DNA of 64,000 nucleotides, from the NCBI GenBank assembly GCA_002421605.1, contig DISJ01000020.1, positions 380,653 through 444,652 on the forward strand. The letters run 5' to 3'. A program made the translations under genes and the position numbers. Each line of letters opens with the position of its first letter. The stretch's first letter is position 1. Of this stretch, positions 25,367 to 34,414 are shown in pieces. Source of the DNA: Rhodobacteraceae bacterium UBA6213 (lineage in GTDB: Bacteria; Pseudomonadota; Alphaproteobacteria; Rhodobacterales; Rhodobacteraceae). The notes beneath the pieces were generated by a model. That model had not been told where the DNA came from and searched no databases. It saw nothing but the letters and a program-made list of their open reading frames with translations.

Positions 25367-26497
25367 CTAGAACGGCTCGATATCACCTTCAGCGCGCAGC
25401 GCGTGGAAATCGGCAACGAAAGCCGCCAGTTGCCCTGCCGCAATGGCTACGCGCAAGCCTGCCATAAGCTCTTGGTAATAGTGAAGATTGTGCCATGTTA
25501 GCAGCATCGAGGCGATGATCTCCTGCGCGCGAAACACATGGTGCAGATAGGCGCGACTATAGCTGCGACACGCGGGGCACGCGCAATCCGCATCCAGCGG
25601 GCGCGGGTCATCCATGTGCCGCGCGTTCTTGATGTTGACCTGCCCGCGCCGGGTCCATGCCTGCCCGGTACGACCCGAGCGCGACGGTAGCACGCAATCC
25701 ATCATGTCGATGCCGCGCTCGACAGCGCCAACAATGTCATCGGGCTTGCCCACGCCCATCAGATAGCGCGGGCGATCCGCAGGCAGCAGCCCCGGCGCGT
25801 AATCCAGCACAGAGAACATCGCCTCTTGTCCCTCGCCCACCGCCAACCCGCCGACCGCATAACCTTCAAACCCGATTTCGCAAAGCGCGGCGGCACTTTC
25901 CTCGCGCAATTCGCGTGTCACACCGCCCTGCATGATGCCAAAAAGCGCGTGCCCGGGGCGTGCGCCAAACGCCTCGCGCGAGCGCGCCGCCCACCGCATC
26001 GAGCGGCGCATCGAGGCGGCCACCACCGCGTCGGTCGATGGCAACGCCGGGCATTCATCAAAAGCCATCACGATATCAGAACCCAAAAGCCGCTGAATCT
26101 CCATGCTGCGTTCGGGCGTGAGGTGGTGTTCAGAGCCGTCGATATGGCTTTTGAAGCGCACGCCTTCTTCGCTCATCTTGCGCAGTGCAGCGAGGCTCAT
26201 CACCTGAAATCCACCCGAGTCGGTCAGAATCGGGCGCTGCCAATTCATGAAGGCGTGCAGGCCACCCAACCGTGCAATGCGTTCGGCGGTGGGGCGCAGC
26301 ATCAGATGATACGTGTTGCCCAGCAGAATGTCGGCACCCGTAGCCGCAACGCTTTCGGGCAGCATCGCCTTGACCGTGGCGGCGGTGCCCACCGGCATGA
26401 AGGCGGGCGTGCGCACGTCGCCGCGCGGGGTAGAAATCACCCCGGTGCGCGCCGCGCCATCAACTGCCGTTATCGCGAAGGAAAATCTGTCTGACAT
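25367..26497 (-). CDS. tgt: Queuine tRNA-ribosyltransferase
   Basis: 376 residues, the standard size of bacterial Tgt, which swaps guanine-34 for preQ1 in tRNAs with GUN anticodons. Diagnostic parts: GNTYHLMLRPTAERI, ILTDSGGFQVMSLA (catalytic-base Asp), DIVMAFDECPALP, LFGIMQGG, GGLAVGE, the nucleophile Asp in GIDMMDCVLPSRSGRTGQAW, and the zinc site CACPACRSYSRAYLHH. Nothing is missing. Its 3' end lies four bases from the ThiE-like gene on the other strand. Confidence 0.96.
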   Translation of the reverse strand: MSDRFSFAITAVDGAARTGVISTPRGDVRTPAFMPVGTAATVKAMLPESVAATGADILLGNTYHLMLRPTAERIARLGGLHAFMNWQRPILTDSGGFQVMSLAALRKMSEEGVRFKSHIDGSEHHLTPERSMEIQRLLGSDIVMAFDECPALPSTDAVVAASMRRSMRWAARSREAFGARPGHALFGIMQGGVTRELREESAAALCEIGFEGYAVGGLAVGEGQEAMFSVLDYAPGLLPADRPRYLMGVGKPDDIVGAVERGIDMMDCVLPSRSGRTGQAWTRRGQVNIKNARHMDDPRPLDADCACPACRSYSRAYLHHVFRAQEIIASMLLTWHNLHYYQELMAGLRVAIAAGQLAAFVADFHALRAEGDIEPF

Positions 26498-26592
26498 GTG
26501 CCGCCCTTGCCGCTAGTGACGGCGTTTGTCGCGCATTTCGCGCCCCGGCTCAAGCCCGCCCCGGCGCACGCCAGTAGGCCGCCCTGCCCGGC

Positions 26593-27891
26593 TTAACGCC
26601 GCTCCAACACTAGCGCCGCAACGCCTTCGGGGTCTGCGATCCGGCGCACGGCAAAGCCTGCGGCATAGCGCTGTGCCGCCGTCGTGGCGCGCACCACGTT
26701 TGGGTCCGCGGCGGCCAGCACTCGGGTCGGGCGCCAATCGTCGGCTGGCGCGACGCCCGCGCGCATCGCAATCATCGCCGCCAGAAAAATCTCACCATCA
26801 GGCAAACTCAGCCGATCGGCCACCGGCCCCTCGTCCCAATCTGACATCAGCAACGATGCAAGCGACAAGCGATGTTCGGGCAAACCACCGGGTGGTTGCC
26901 AAGGCACGACCGAGGCCGCAAGGGCAGAGCCGCGACCGATCTGGCCTGCGCGGACCTCAACAACGCGCCGATAAAGCGGCGCCATATCACCAATAACCCC
27001 GGCCGCACCGCTGATAAACCACGCAAAACTCAGGCACCCCGCACCCTCAAAACGTGCCGGATCAAGCAGCAGGCCAAAATTGCGGGCAGGGACATCAGGG
27101 TGGGTCAGAAAACGGCGCAGGGCGTCGCGCAAACCTTCGCAGCGCGCGCGCGACACCTCAACCGCCGTCACTACGCCCTTGCCCGAGCGCATCGCCCGAT
27201 CATGGCGCGGGTTGAACCCGGCTTCGGTATAAAGATGCCCGTCCTCAAAGGTTGAAAGCACGGGCACCACGCCCCAACCCGAAAGGATCATTTTCAGCGC
27301 CTGCCCATCGTCTTCGCCGGTAAACGAGGTCACGCCTTGCGCCGCGCCGCATTGCCAAGCCACGATGCTGTGGCCAAGCTTGGTCTTGGCCGCCACAACG
27401 CCAAGCGGGTCAGTAAGCCCGTCGGTAAGGGTCCGGCGCATGGCTTCGGGGCTGCGCAGGTCCACCGCCACGGCGGGCGGAAGATACGAGACGATCACAT
27501 AGTCGCGCTCGCGCGGCAATTCGAGCGCGTACAGATAACGCGGCCAGTCTGCGCCCTCATAAGGCGCAAGCGGCTCTGGCGCGGTGGTGGTGGCGCGCGC
27601 CGTTGAGGCCGAGGTCACGTCGAAACGTAGCGCCTCACTGGCTGCCGTCTGCGCGGACTCTTGCGATGCGGGCACCGGCGCGCAGGCCGCAAGTGACAGC
27701 GCCAGAAGAACCGACAGCCGCCACGGCGCGCGCGCAGCACCACCACCAATTGGTGAAGAATACTTCGAACCCTGTGCCAGCTTGCACCTCTTGGCTGCGT
27801 GTGGCCTTGTCACTGTAGCGCGCGCATCTTTGCCCGAACCCACCCCTTGCGCGTTACCTTTGGCAGATATCTTTCGGCGCTGCCAGCGCAC
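26593..27891 (-). CDS. Putative lipoprotein, unknown function
   Basis: The mature region is well formed: signal-like WRLSVLLALSLAAC with a lipobox-type LAAC, then about 360 residues with strands such as YLYALELPRERDYVIVSYLPPAVAVDLR and a cysteine-containing AWQCGAAQGVTSFTGEDDGQALK segment. I do not recognise a family. The start is unclear: in frame upstream of the lipobox there is no ATG, only GTG at 27891, 27843 and 27813, each leaving an N-region too long for a signal peptide and with no clear Shine-Dalgarno. The given 5' end is the longest form; the real start is probably closer to the lipobox, using a rare start codon. It is divergent from the Fe-S genes. Confidence 0.65.
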   Translation of the reverse strand: MRWQRRKISAKGNAQGVGSGKDARATVTRPHAAKRCKLAQGSKYSSPIGGGAARAPWRLSVLLALSLAACAPVPASQESAQTAASEALRFDVTSASTARATTTAPEPLAPYEGADWPRYLYALELPRERDYVIVSYLPPAVAVDLRSPEAMRRTLTDGLTDPLGVVAAKTKLGHSIVAWQCGAAQGVTSFTGEDDGQALKMILSGWGVVPVLSTFEDGHLYTEAGFNPRHDRAMRSGKGVVTAVEVSRARCEGLRDALRRFLTHPDVPARNFGLLLDPARFEGAGCLSFAWFISGAAGVIGDMAPLYRRVVEVRAGQIGRGSALAASVVPWQPPGGLPEHRLSLASLLMSDWDEGPVADRLSLPDGEIFLAAMIAMRAGVAPADDWRPTRVLAAADPNVVRATTAAQRYAAGFAVRRIADPEGVAALVLERR

Positions 27892-28009
27892 GCACGGCGC
27901 GGCCTAGCACAGCGTGCACAGATTTTGCACCGCACAATTCGCAAGCACTCTGGACCTGCGCATGGCTATTCCCTATATAATCAGTCAACAACCCAGCGCG
28001 AGCAATCCA

Positions 28010-28372
28010 ATGACCCAAGCCCAAGGCCCGCTAGAGGGCACACCGCTGATCCGCCCTTCCACCACTGACCATCCGCTTTACGAGCGCGTGGTCGAGGCCT
28101 GTCGCACCGTTTATGACCCCGAAATCCCGGTAAATATTTGGGATCTTGGGCTGATCTACACGGTCGATATCAGCCCCGAGAACGTGGTCGATATCATCAT
28201 GACGCTGACCGCGCCGGGTTGCCCGGTGGCAGGCGAGATGCCGGGCTGGGTGGCAGATGTGGTCGAACCGCTCGACGGGGTGCGTCAGGTCAATGTGGAA
28301 ATGACCTTCGAGCCGCAATGGGGCATGGAGATGATGTCAGATGAGGCGCGCCTTGAACTGGGGTTCATGTGA
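28010..28372 (+). CDS. SufT-like MIP18/DUF59 Fe-S assembly protein
   Basis: 120 residues from ATG 28010; ATG 27962 in frame would add 16 residues, and neither has a strong Shine-Dalgarno. Core motif: VYDPEIPVNIWDLGLIYTVDI, then IIMTLTAPGCPVAGEMP with the conserved cysteine of the family, and MTFEPQWGMEMMSDEARLELGF at the end. DUF59 proteins help maturation of Fe-S proteins in the SUF context. The stop overlaps the ATG of the next Fe-S gene (TGATG). The other suf genes are not in this window, so this pair is an outlying fragment of the pathway or a complement to it. Confidence 0.88.
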   Translation: MTQAQGPLEGTPLIRPSTTDHPLYERVVEACRTVYDPEIPVNIWDLGLIYTVDISPENVVDIIMTLTAPGCPVAGEMPGWVADVVEPLDGVRQVNVEMTFEPQWGMEMMSDEARLELGFM

Positions 28373-28734
28373 TGTTTGGCGCGCCCGGAAAAGCTGCAGT
28401 CACTCTAAGCCCGCGCGCGGTGGCCAAGATTACCGCCCTGATGGCATCATCGGGTAGCTCCGGGCTGCGGCTTGGTGTGAAAAAGGGCGGCTGCGCGGGC
28501 ATGGAATATTCGCTCGAACTGGCCGAAACCGCCGCGCCGATGGATGAGGTAGTCGAACAGGACGGCGCACGTGTGCTGATTGCCCCCTTGGCGCAGATGT
28601 TCCTGATCGGCACCGAAATTGACTACGAAGAAGGTCTGCTTGAATCGGGCTTTCGCTTCAACAACCCTAATGTGGCCGAAGCTTGCGGCTGCGGCGAGTC
28701 AATCCGCTTCAAGGACATGCCCGAGGCGGGCTAG
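28372..28734 (+). CDS. HesB/IscA-family iron-sulfur carrier (SufA-like)
   Basis: 120 residues; the ATG at 28372 shares bases with the previous stop. It has the A-type carrier fold: LSPRAVAKITALM, GLRLGVKKGGCAGMEYSLEL with the first cysteine, and a C-terminal CGCG pair in NVAEACGCGESIRF. These three cysteines bind the transferred cluster. It is coupled to the DUF59 gene and precedes tpiA by 66 bases. Whether it plays the ErpA, IscA or SufA role cannot be told from sequence alone. Confidence 0.93.
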   Translation: MFGAPGKAAVTLSPRAVAKITALMASSGSSGLRLGVKKGGCAGMEYSLELAETAAPMDEVVEQDGARVLIAPLAQMFLIGTEIDYEEGLLESGFRFNNPNVAEACGCGESIRFKDMPEAG

Positions 28735-28800
28735 GCGCAATTGCCCTTGCAGCGGAACCCGGGCGGCCTAGTCTGGTGGTGAATAGCAAGAGGTGGCGCG

Positions 28801-29547
28801 ATGCGGACGAAACTGGCAGCAGGCAACTGGAAGATGAACGGCCTAACAGCCGACCTTGCCGAGGTTACGGCACTGATCGCGGCCTTGCCCGCGCCGGGTT
28901 GCGAAGTGCTGATCTGCCCCCCCGCCACGCTGCTGGCGCAATTGAACTGGGCAGCGCGCAACCATCCGCTTGAAATCGGCGGGCAAGATTGCCACCCTAA
29001 CGCCGCAGGCGCGCACACGGGCGACATTTCGGCGGCGATGCTGGCCGATGCAGGCGCGCGCTACGTCATCCTTGGCCATTCCGAACGCCGGGCCGACCAC
29101 GATGAAAGCAATACGCTGGTGCGCGCCAAGGCGCTTGCCGCCCATCGCGCCGGTTTGCGCGCGGTGATCTGCGTTGGCGAAACCGAAGCCGAACGCGACG
29201 CGGGCGAAACGCTTGCAGTCATCGGCACGCAACTGGCAGCCTCGGTGCCTGAAGGTGCCAAAGGCGCGGATACGGTGGTGGCCTATGAGCCGGTCTGGGC
29301 CATTGGCACCGGGCGCACACCGACGCTTGCGCAGATTACCGAAGTTCATGCCTTTCTGCGCGCCGAACTGGTGGCGCGCTTTGGCCCCGAGGGCGAGGCG
29401 TTCCGCCTGCTCTATGGCGGCTCGGTCAAGCCCTCCAACGCTGCTGAAATCTTTGCCTTGACCGAGGTTGATGGCGCACTTGTGGGCGGTGCGAGCCTCA
29501 AGGCCGCCGATTTTGGCGCGATCATCACAGCCCTTCAAACCGCCTGA
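28801..29547 (+). CDS. tpiA: Triosephosphate isomerase
   Basis: 248 residues, standard size. It interconverts dihydroxyacetone phosphate and glyceraldehyde 3-phosphate. All signatures are present: AAGNWKMNG with the catalytic Lys, YVILGHSERR with the catalytic His, VVAYEPVWAIGTG with the catalytic Glu, and LLYGGSVKPSNA for phosphate binding. A hairpin terminator follows within ten bases. Confidence 0.97.
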   Translation: MRTKLAAGNWKMNGLTADLAEVTALIAALPAPGCEVLICPPATLLAQLNWAARNHPLEIGGQDCHPNAAGAHTGDISAAMLADAGARYVILGHSERRADHDESNTLVRAKALAAHRAGLRAVICVGETEAERDAGETLAVIGTQLAASVPEGAKGADTVVAYEPVWAIGTGRTPTLAQITEVHAFLRAELVARFGPEGEAFRLLYGGSVKPSNAAEIFALTEVDGALVGGASLKAADFGAIITALQTA

Positions 29548-29554
29548 ACGTAAA

Positions 29555-29575
29555 CGGCCCCCACTTGGGGGGCCG
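29555..29575. terminator. GC-rich hairpin between tpiA and the TRAP gene
   Basis: CGGCCCCC pairs with GGGGGCCG around a five-base loop. On the minus strand it is followed by GTTTACG, so it may serve the TRAP operon as well as tpiA. Weak T-run. Confidence 0.7.
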
Positions 29576-29600
29576 CTACACATATCTTGCACCAATCGCC

Positions 29601-31778
29601 TCAGTCGGCGCCGTGCGATAGCGTGGTGGGTGTAACCAGCCGCTTCTGCAGCGCCCAGACCAGAAGCCCCGCAGCAAGCCCCACGCCGTCGGTCAACCAA
29701 CCACCGTCGATCATCGCGAGTGCTGCCACTAGCAGCACCAGGCGCAACGGCCACGAGATCAGACCAAAGAACCAGCCCTGCACGGTCGAAGACAGCAGGT
29801 AGATGCCAAAGGCCGCCGAGATGAACACATGGGCAATCTCGAACGCAGTGCCTTGCATCAAAAGCGCGGGCGAGGTGAAGAACATGAACGGCACCACAAA
29901 CGCCGCCAAGCCCATCTTGAAACTTTCAACCGATGTTCGCATCGGGTCCGATTGCGCAATCGCCGCCCCCGCATAGGCCGCCAAGGCCACAGGTGGCGTA
30001 ATTGCAGACATCACCGCGAAGTAGAAGATGAAGAAGTGCGCCGTCAGCACCGGAATACCCATCTGCACCAAGCCCGGCGCGATGACCGAGGCGGCCACGG
30101 CATAGGCCGCCGTGGTTGGCATTCCCATCCCCAGCACGATCGCCACCAGCATCGCAAAGAACAGCGCGATGGCTTGGTTATGATCGGCCAACCCCAGAAG
30201 CAGCGAGGAAAAGCGCGTGCCAACCCCGGTCAGCGCAATCACGCCCACAATGATGCCTGCCGCGGCGCAAACCGCTACCAGTTGCAACGACATCTTTGCC
30301 GCGATTTCCAGCGCGTAGAGGATCGAGCGCACCCCCATCTTGTAGGGCGTAAGCCAACTGACCACGGTCGCCGCGATCATCGCAAGCGTGCCTGCGCGGA
30401 TCACCGAATAGCCCATGAACAGCGCCCCGATCAGAATGAAGATCGGGATGAACAGATAGACCTGCCGCGCCAGCTTGGCGAACTTCGGCAACTGGTCGCG
30501 CGGCAGCCCCTTCATGCCGAACTTCTGCGCCGCCAGATCGACCATGAAGTAAACCGAAGCAAAGTAGAGCACCGCCGGAATGATCGCCGCAATCACGATG
30601 TCGCGGTAAGCGATGGCGGTAATCTCTGACATGATGAAGGCACCTGCCCCCATGATCGGCGGCATGATCTGTCCGCCCGACGAGGCTGCGGCCTCAATCG
30701 CCGCAGCGGTCTGCGGCCGATAGCCCACCCGTTTCATCAGCGGAATTGTCAGTGACCCGGTGGCCACCACGTTGCCCGCCGAGGTGCCATTGATCATACC
30801 CATCAGGCCAGACCCCAGCACGGCAACCTTGGCCGGACCGCCTCGCGCGCCCCCCGCTGCGGCAAAGGCAAAGTTGACGAAATACTCACCCACCCGGCTT
30901 GCCTGCAAAAATGCGGCAAACGTTACAAACAGGATGATGTAGGTCGACGAAATTGCGATCGTCGGGCCAAGAATACCCTGATCGGTAAACACATAGGTAA
31001 AAAAGCGCGATGCCGAATAACCGCGGTGCTGCAGCACACCCGGCAACCACGGGCCTACGAAGCTGTAGAGGATGAAGATCGACGCGATGATGACCAGCGC
31101 CAGACCCGCCAGCCGCCGCGTCAACTCGAGGATCAGAATCACGCCAGTAATCGCGGCATACATATCCGCATCCTTGGCCAGCGCAGTGCCCGCGCGCAGC
31201 CGCAGGTATGGCGCGTGAAAGATGATATATGCGATAACAGCAACCGCCGCGATGGCAAGCAGCGCATCGGCAGGGTCGATATGACCACGGTCGCGCAGCG
31301 GAAAGAACCACGCCACCAGCAACACCCATACAGTACCGCCAAGCAGCGGCAGGCTGAAGCTCCACTCCATCGCCGTCTTGGCGGCGGCCTGATCTGCGCC
31401 CTGCCCGGTAACCCAGAACTGCATGGCCGTTGCGAAAGCCACCAAGATTGCCGCAGCACCCGGCGCAAGCAGCATCAGATAGGTACGCCGCGCCAACGAC
31501 GGTTCTTGCGCCGAACCCGCCGCGGGCAGACTGGTGCCGGAATACAGAAGGAAGCCAAGTACAAGCCCGCCGCCCACGTGAATCAGCCGGTAGGTCCAGG
31601 TTTCAAGCGGATAGAGGTTCATCACCCCCACATGAAAGCCGGTATAAAGAATGCACAACGCCACCACGAACCATGCGGTAACGCCTCCAGGAACGCGTTG
31701 GTTGACTGAAATGATCTCGGCATCGACCTGCTTTGTAAGCGTGTTGAGGTCGGCCGAGGCGTCGGCGGTTGCGTTCAT
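29601..31778 (-). CDS. TRAP transporter fused 4TM/12TM permease (TAXI type)
   Basis: 725 residues in which the small DctQ-like and large DctM-like membrane subunits are one chain, as usual for TAXI-type TRAP transporters. The first part (about 1-200) has several helices (AWFVVALCILYTGFHVGVM, YLMLLAPGAAAILVAFATA). The large part has the DctM core including GTSAGNVVATGSLTIPLMKRVGYRP, AIEAAASSGGQIMPPIMGAGAFIM and LGMGMPTTAAYAVAASVIAPGL. It moves a solute bound by the periplasmic TAXI protein using an ion gradient. The solute-binding gene is 84 bases upstream, separated by a strong hairpin. Substrate unknown. Confidence 0.92.
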   Translation of the reverse strand: MNATADASADLNTLTKQVDAEIISVNQRVPGGVTAWFVVALCILYTGFHVGVMNLYPLETWTYRLIHVGGGLVLGFLLYSGTSLPAAGSAQEPSLARRTYLMLLAPGAAAILVAFATAMQFWVTGQGADQAAAKTAMEWSFSLPLLGGTVWVLLVAWFFPLRDRGHIDPADALLAIAAVAVIAYIIFHAPYLRLRAGTALAKDADMYAAITGVILILELTRRLAGLALVIIASIFILYSFVGPWLPGVLQHRGYSASRFFTYVFTDQGILGPTIAISSTYIILFVTFAAFLQASRVGEYFVNFAFAAAGGARGGPAKVAVLGSGLMGMINGTSAGNVVATGSLTIPLMKRVGYRPQTAAAIEAAASSGGQIMPPIMGAGAFIMSEITAIAYRDIVIAAIIPAVLYFASVYFMVDLAAQKFGMKGLPRDQLPKFAKLARQVYLFIPIFILIGALFMGYSVIRAGTLAMIAATVVSWLTPYKMGVRSILYALEIAAKMSLQLVAVCAAAGIIVGVIALTGVGTRFSSLLLGLADHNQAIALFFAMLVAIVLGMGMPTTAAYAVAASVIAPGLVQMGIPVLTAHFFIFYFAVMSAITPPVALAAYAGAAIAQSDPMRTSVESFKMGLAAFVVPFMFFTSPALLMQGTAFEIAHVFISAAFGIYLLSSTVQGWFFGLISWPLRLVLLVAALAMIDGGWLTDGVGLAAGLLVWALQKRLVTPTTLSHGAD

Positions 31779-31813
31779 GGGGATTCTCCCGTCGGGGTGG
31801 GGGCTAGGAAAGC

Positions 31814-31842
31814 GGCGCCTGCCGCTTTTTCAGGCAGGCGCC
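31814..31842 (-). promoter_or_regulatory. Intercistronic hairpin between TAXI and TRAP permease genes
   Basis: GGCGCCTGCC and GGCAGGCGCC form a perfect 10-bp stem around a 9-base loop, 20 bases after the binding-protein stop and 35 before the permease start. In the minus-strand RNA there is no T-run after it. Its position suggests it sets higher expression or stability of the binding protein relative to the permease. Confidence 0.75.
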
Positions 31843-31862
31843 GTCGGTTTCACGCAGCGTGA

Positions 31863-32831
31863 TTACCGAAGGTTCTCAGGCACGGTCAGGCCTTTTTCCT
31901 CGAGGTATTTCACAGCACCCGGATGGAACGGCATGAAGGTGTTCTTGTTCCAGTTGGCCAGCAGGGTTTCGCCCGCCGCCGCGTGGATCTGCACCATGCG
32001 CTCGGGGTTCTCCATCACCAGTTTGGTGATTTCGTAGGCGAGGCTGTCGGGCATGGATTTGTTCGCAACCGCAAAGTTCCAAAGCGCGACGGTGTTTTGG
32101 TCGTAGTCATGACCAGCATAGGTGCCCGCCGGAATGGTTAGCGGGGCCATCGCCGGGAACGCTTCAAGGATCTTCGGCAGTTCCTCATCGCTAAAGCCAA
32201 ACATCACCACATCCTGCTCGGCTGCAAGCTGCGAGAAAGCCGAGATAGGCACGCCAGCAGCAAAGGCAAAGGCGTCGATCAGGCCATCGGCCAATTGGCC
32301 CGCCGCGTCTGCAGCACCCGCGTTGGAGATACTGGCATTAACGCCAAGAGTAGAAATGAACTGCGGCCAGTAAGTGCCGGGAGTGCCGCCCGCGGGCCCA
32401 ACGCTGACGCGCTTGCCTTCAAGGTCGGAAACCGAGGTGATACCCGATTTCTTCAGCGCGATCACTTGGAACGGCGTTTGATACATCGGGAACAGCGCGC
32501 GCACCGAACGATGCTCAAGCCCCGGTGCCAGTTCCGACTTACCCATCCAGGCGTCATAGGCCGGGCCCATGGTGACCAGACCCATCAGATGGTCGCCGGT
32601 TTCCACCAAGGTCACGTTCTGCACCGGGCCGCCGGTCACTTCGCCGGTGGCGCTGACGCCAAGCGACTCGGCAATATAGCTGGCAAGGCCGTTGCCATAG
32701 ATGAAATAGGTCCCGCCTTGGCTCGCAGTGCCAATGGTCAGGCTATTGGGCCAGTCGGCGCGGTCTTGCGCGGCCGCAGGCAATGCCATGAGGGCAGCTA
32801 CCGCAAAAGCGGCAATTCTTGAAAATCGCAT
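31863..32831 (-). CDS. TAXI-family TRAP solute-binding protein
   Basis: 322 residues with a Sec signal (IAAFAVAALMALPAAAQ, cleavage before DR). The mature protein begins NSLTIGTASQGGTYFIYG, the signature of TAXI (TRAP-associated extracytoplasmic immunogenic) proteins, and has LEGKRVSVGPAGGTPG in the middle and a C-terminal NPERMVQIHAAA segment. It captures the solute in the periplasm for the fused permease downstream. The ligand is not predictable; characterised TAXI proteins bind glutamate, alpha-ketoglutarate or other small molecules. The two-component pair lies directly upstream on the same strand. Confidence 0.93.
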   Translation of the reverse strand: MRFSRIAAFAVAALMALPAAAQDRADWPNSLTIGTASQGGTYFIYGNGLASYIAESLGVSATGEVTGGPVQNVTLVETGDHLMGLVTMGPAYDAWMGKSELAPGLEHRSVRALFPMYQTPFQVIALKKSGITSVSDLEGKRVSVGPAGGTPGTYWPQFISTLGVNASISNAGAADAAGQLADGLIDAFAFAAGVPISAFSQLAAEQDVVMFGFSDEELPKILEAFPAMAPLTIPAGTYAGHDYDQNTVALWNFAVANKSMPDSLAYEITKLVMENPERMVQIHAAAGETLLANWNKNTFMPFHPGAVKYLEEKGLTVPENLR

Positions 32832-33049
32832 GGTGTTCCTCCCAGAACGTCGTTTCTAAGGGCGCTTCGCGCCAAAATTCCGCCGCCCAGAGATGGGGCA
32901 ACGAAATATACCTTCAGAAAGCAGTGCGACGTCTGATCGAGCAACAAGTTTATGGCAGCTGTGTCTGGTCGTGCCCAAATGACGCAGCCATGATGGGTGG
33001 AATTCGTAACATTGGGGCTCTGCGGTGTTTCGATTCACGCCCAAAATAT

Positions 33050-34414
33050 CTATTTTGCATCGCCACCGCTGAAATTGGCCTTGTCGAGCCCGTAGCGCTG
33101 CATCTTTTCGTACAGCGTCTTTCGCGACAGGCCGAGCTGTTCATAGACTGGGCGCAGCGCCCCCCGATGCGCGCGAAGCGCGCTTTCAAGCGCGCGGCGT
33201 TCAAATTCCGCCACCTGATCGGCCAGTCGCCTTGGCCCTTCGACCGAACCGAGTTCAAGGTCACCAAACCCAAGCCCCAAGGCAAAGCGATCGGCCACGT
33301 TGCGCAGTTCACGCACGTTTCCGGGCCAATCGCGCGCCGAAATCGCGGCAATCACATGCGGCGGCGCCTTGACCGGTTCGGTTCGATGCCGCGTGGCCGC
33401 CTCGGCCAGCAGCCGCAGGAACAATAGCGCCACATCTTCGCGCCGAGCTGCCAAGGGCGGCACCGTCAGACCCACTGCGTTCAAGCGATAGAAAAGATCG
33501 TCACGAAACCGCCCCGCCGCGACCTCCGCCTCCAGCGGCGTGCGGCTGGTCACCATGAAGCGCACATCCAACGCTACCGCCTCGTTCGACCCAAGCCGGG
33601 TAATCGCGCGTTCTTGCAATACGCCCAAAAGCTTTCCCTGCATCGCAATCGGCATCGTGCCGATATCATCCAGCAAGATCGTGCCGCCGCGCGCGTGTTC
33701 AAACTTGCCATACCGCGCCCGCATCGCCCCGGGAAAGGCACCCGCCTCGTGCCCAAAAAGTTCGCTCTCGATCAGCGTTTCGGGCAGCGCCGCGCAGTCA
33801 ATGGTGATGAAGGGTTTTCGCGCCCGCGCTGAAAGGTCATGGAGTGCACGCGCCACCACCTCTTTGCCCGACCCGGTTTCCCCCACGATCAGCACATTGG
33901 CATCGGTCGGGCCAATGGTGCGGATACGGCGGCGCAGATCAATCATCACATTCGAGCGCCCAACAAGGCGCTGTTCCAGATCGTCCGCCTGCCCAGCCGC
34001 TGCGCGCAGCACGCGGTTTTCAAGCACGAGGCGGCGATGTTCCAGCGCGCGAGACGCGATTTCGACCAATTGCGCACCGCCAAAGGGTTTTTCCACAAAA
34101 TCATAGGCCCCCTCGCGCATCGCACGCACCGCAAGCTGCACATCACTGTGCCCTGTGATCAGAATCACCGGGATCTCGTGGTCAATCTCGTGGATGCGGT
34201 TCATCAGGCTGATGCCGTCCAGCCCGGGCATGCGGATGTCGGTCATCACGATGCCGGGAAAGCCGAAACTGACAAAACCCAACGCCGCCTCGCCCTGCGC
34301 CTGCTCTTCGACCTTGAACCCAGCAAGATCAAATAATTGCGCGATTGAGGCACGCAATGCGGCCTCGTCATCGACCAGCAGGATATGGGCGCCATTCTTG
34401 GGCTCGCGAGTCAT
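33050..34414 (-). CDS. DctD-like sigma-54-type response regulator with GAFPGA loop
   Basis: 454 residues: receiver domain with acidic pocket and phospho-acceptor Asp at about 59 (GIVMTDIRMPG), AAA+ domain with Walker A GETGSGKE (about 178-185), L1 loop GHEAGAFPGA (about 221-230), Walker B with DD in place of the usual DE (TILLDDIG), and a C-terminal Fis-type helix-turn-helix (SRKTLYEKMQRYGL). The Thr of the GAFTGA sigma-54 contact is Pro (codon CCC), one base from Thr. It overlaps the sensor gene by 4 bases and lies 218 bases ahead of the TAXI-TRAP genes, so it probably controls them. Whether it can still use sigma-54 is open. Confidence 0.88.
   Translation of the reverse strand: MTREPKNGAHILLVDDEAALRASIAQLFDLAGFKVEEQAQGEAALGFVSFGFPGIVMTDIRMPGLDGISLMNRIHEIDHEIPVILITGHSDVQLAVRAMREGAYDFVEKPFGGAQLVEIASRALEHRRLVLENRVLRAAAGQADDLEQRLVGRSNVMIDLRRRIRTIGPTDANVLIVGETGSGKEVVARALHDLSARARKPFITIDCAALPETLIESELFGHEAGAFPGAMRARYGKFEHARGGTILLDDIGTMPIAMQGKLLGVLQERAITRLGSNEAVALDVRFMVTSRTPLEAEVAAGRFRDDLFYRLNAVGLTVPPLAARREDVALLFLRLLAEAATRHRTEPVKAPPHVIAAISARDWPGNVRELRNVADRFALGLGFGDLELGSVEGPRRLADQVAEFERRALESALRAHRGALRPVYEQLGLSRKTLYEKMQRYGLDKANFSGGDAK

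Noticed and set aside
32890..32920. Possible -24/-12 sigma-54 promoter before the TAXI gene
   Set aside because: A GG and a TTGC are present on the minus strand but the spacing is one base too long and the rest of the consensus is absent.
33042..33057. CAAAATA-TC-TATTTTG palindrome over the regulator stop codon
   Set aside because: The loop would be only two bases, too tight for a stable hairpin, and the stretch is A/T-only apart from the ends.
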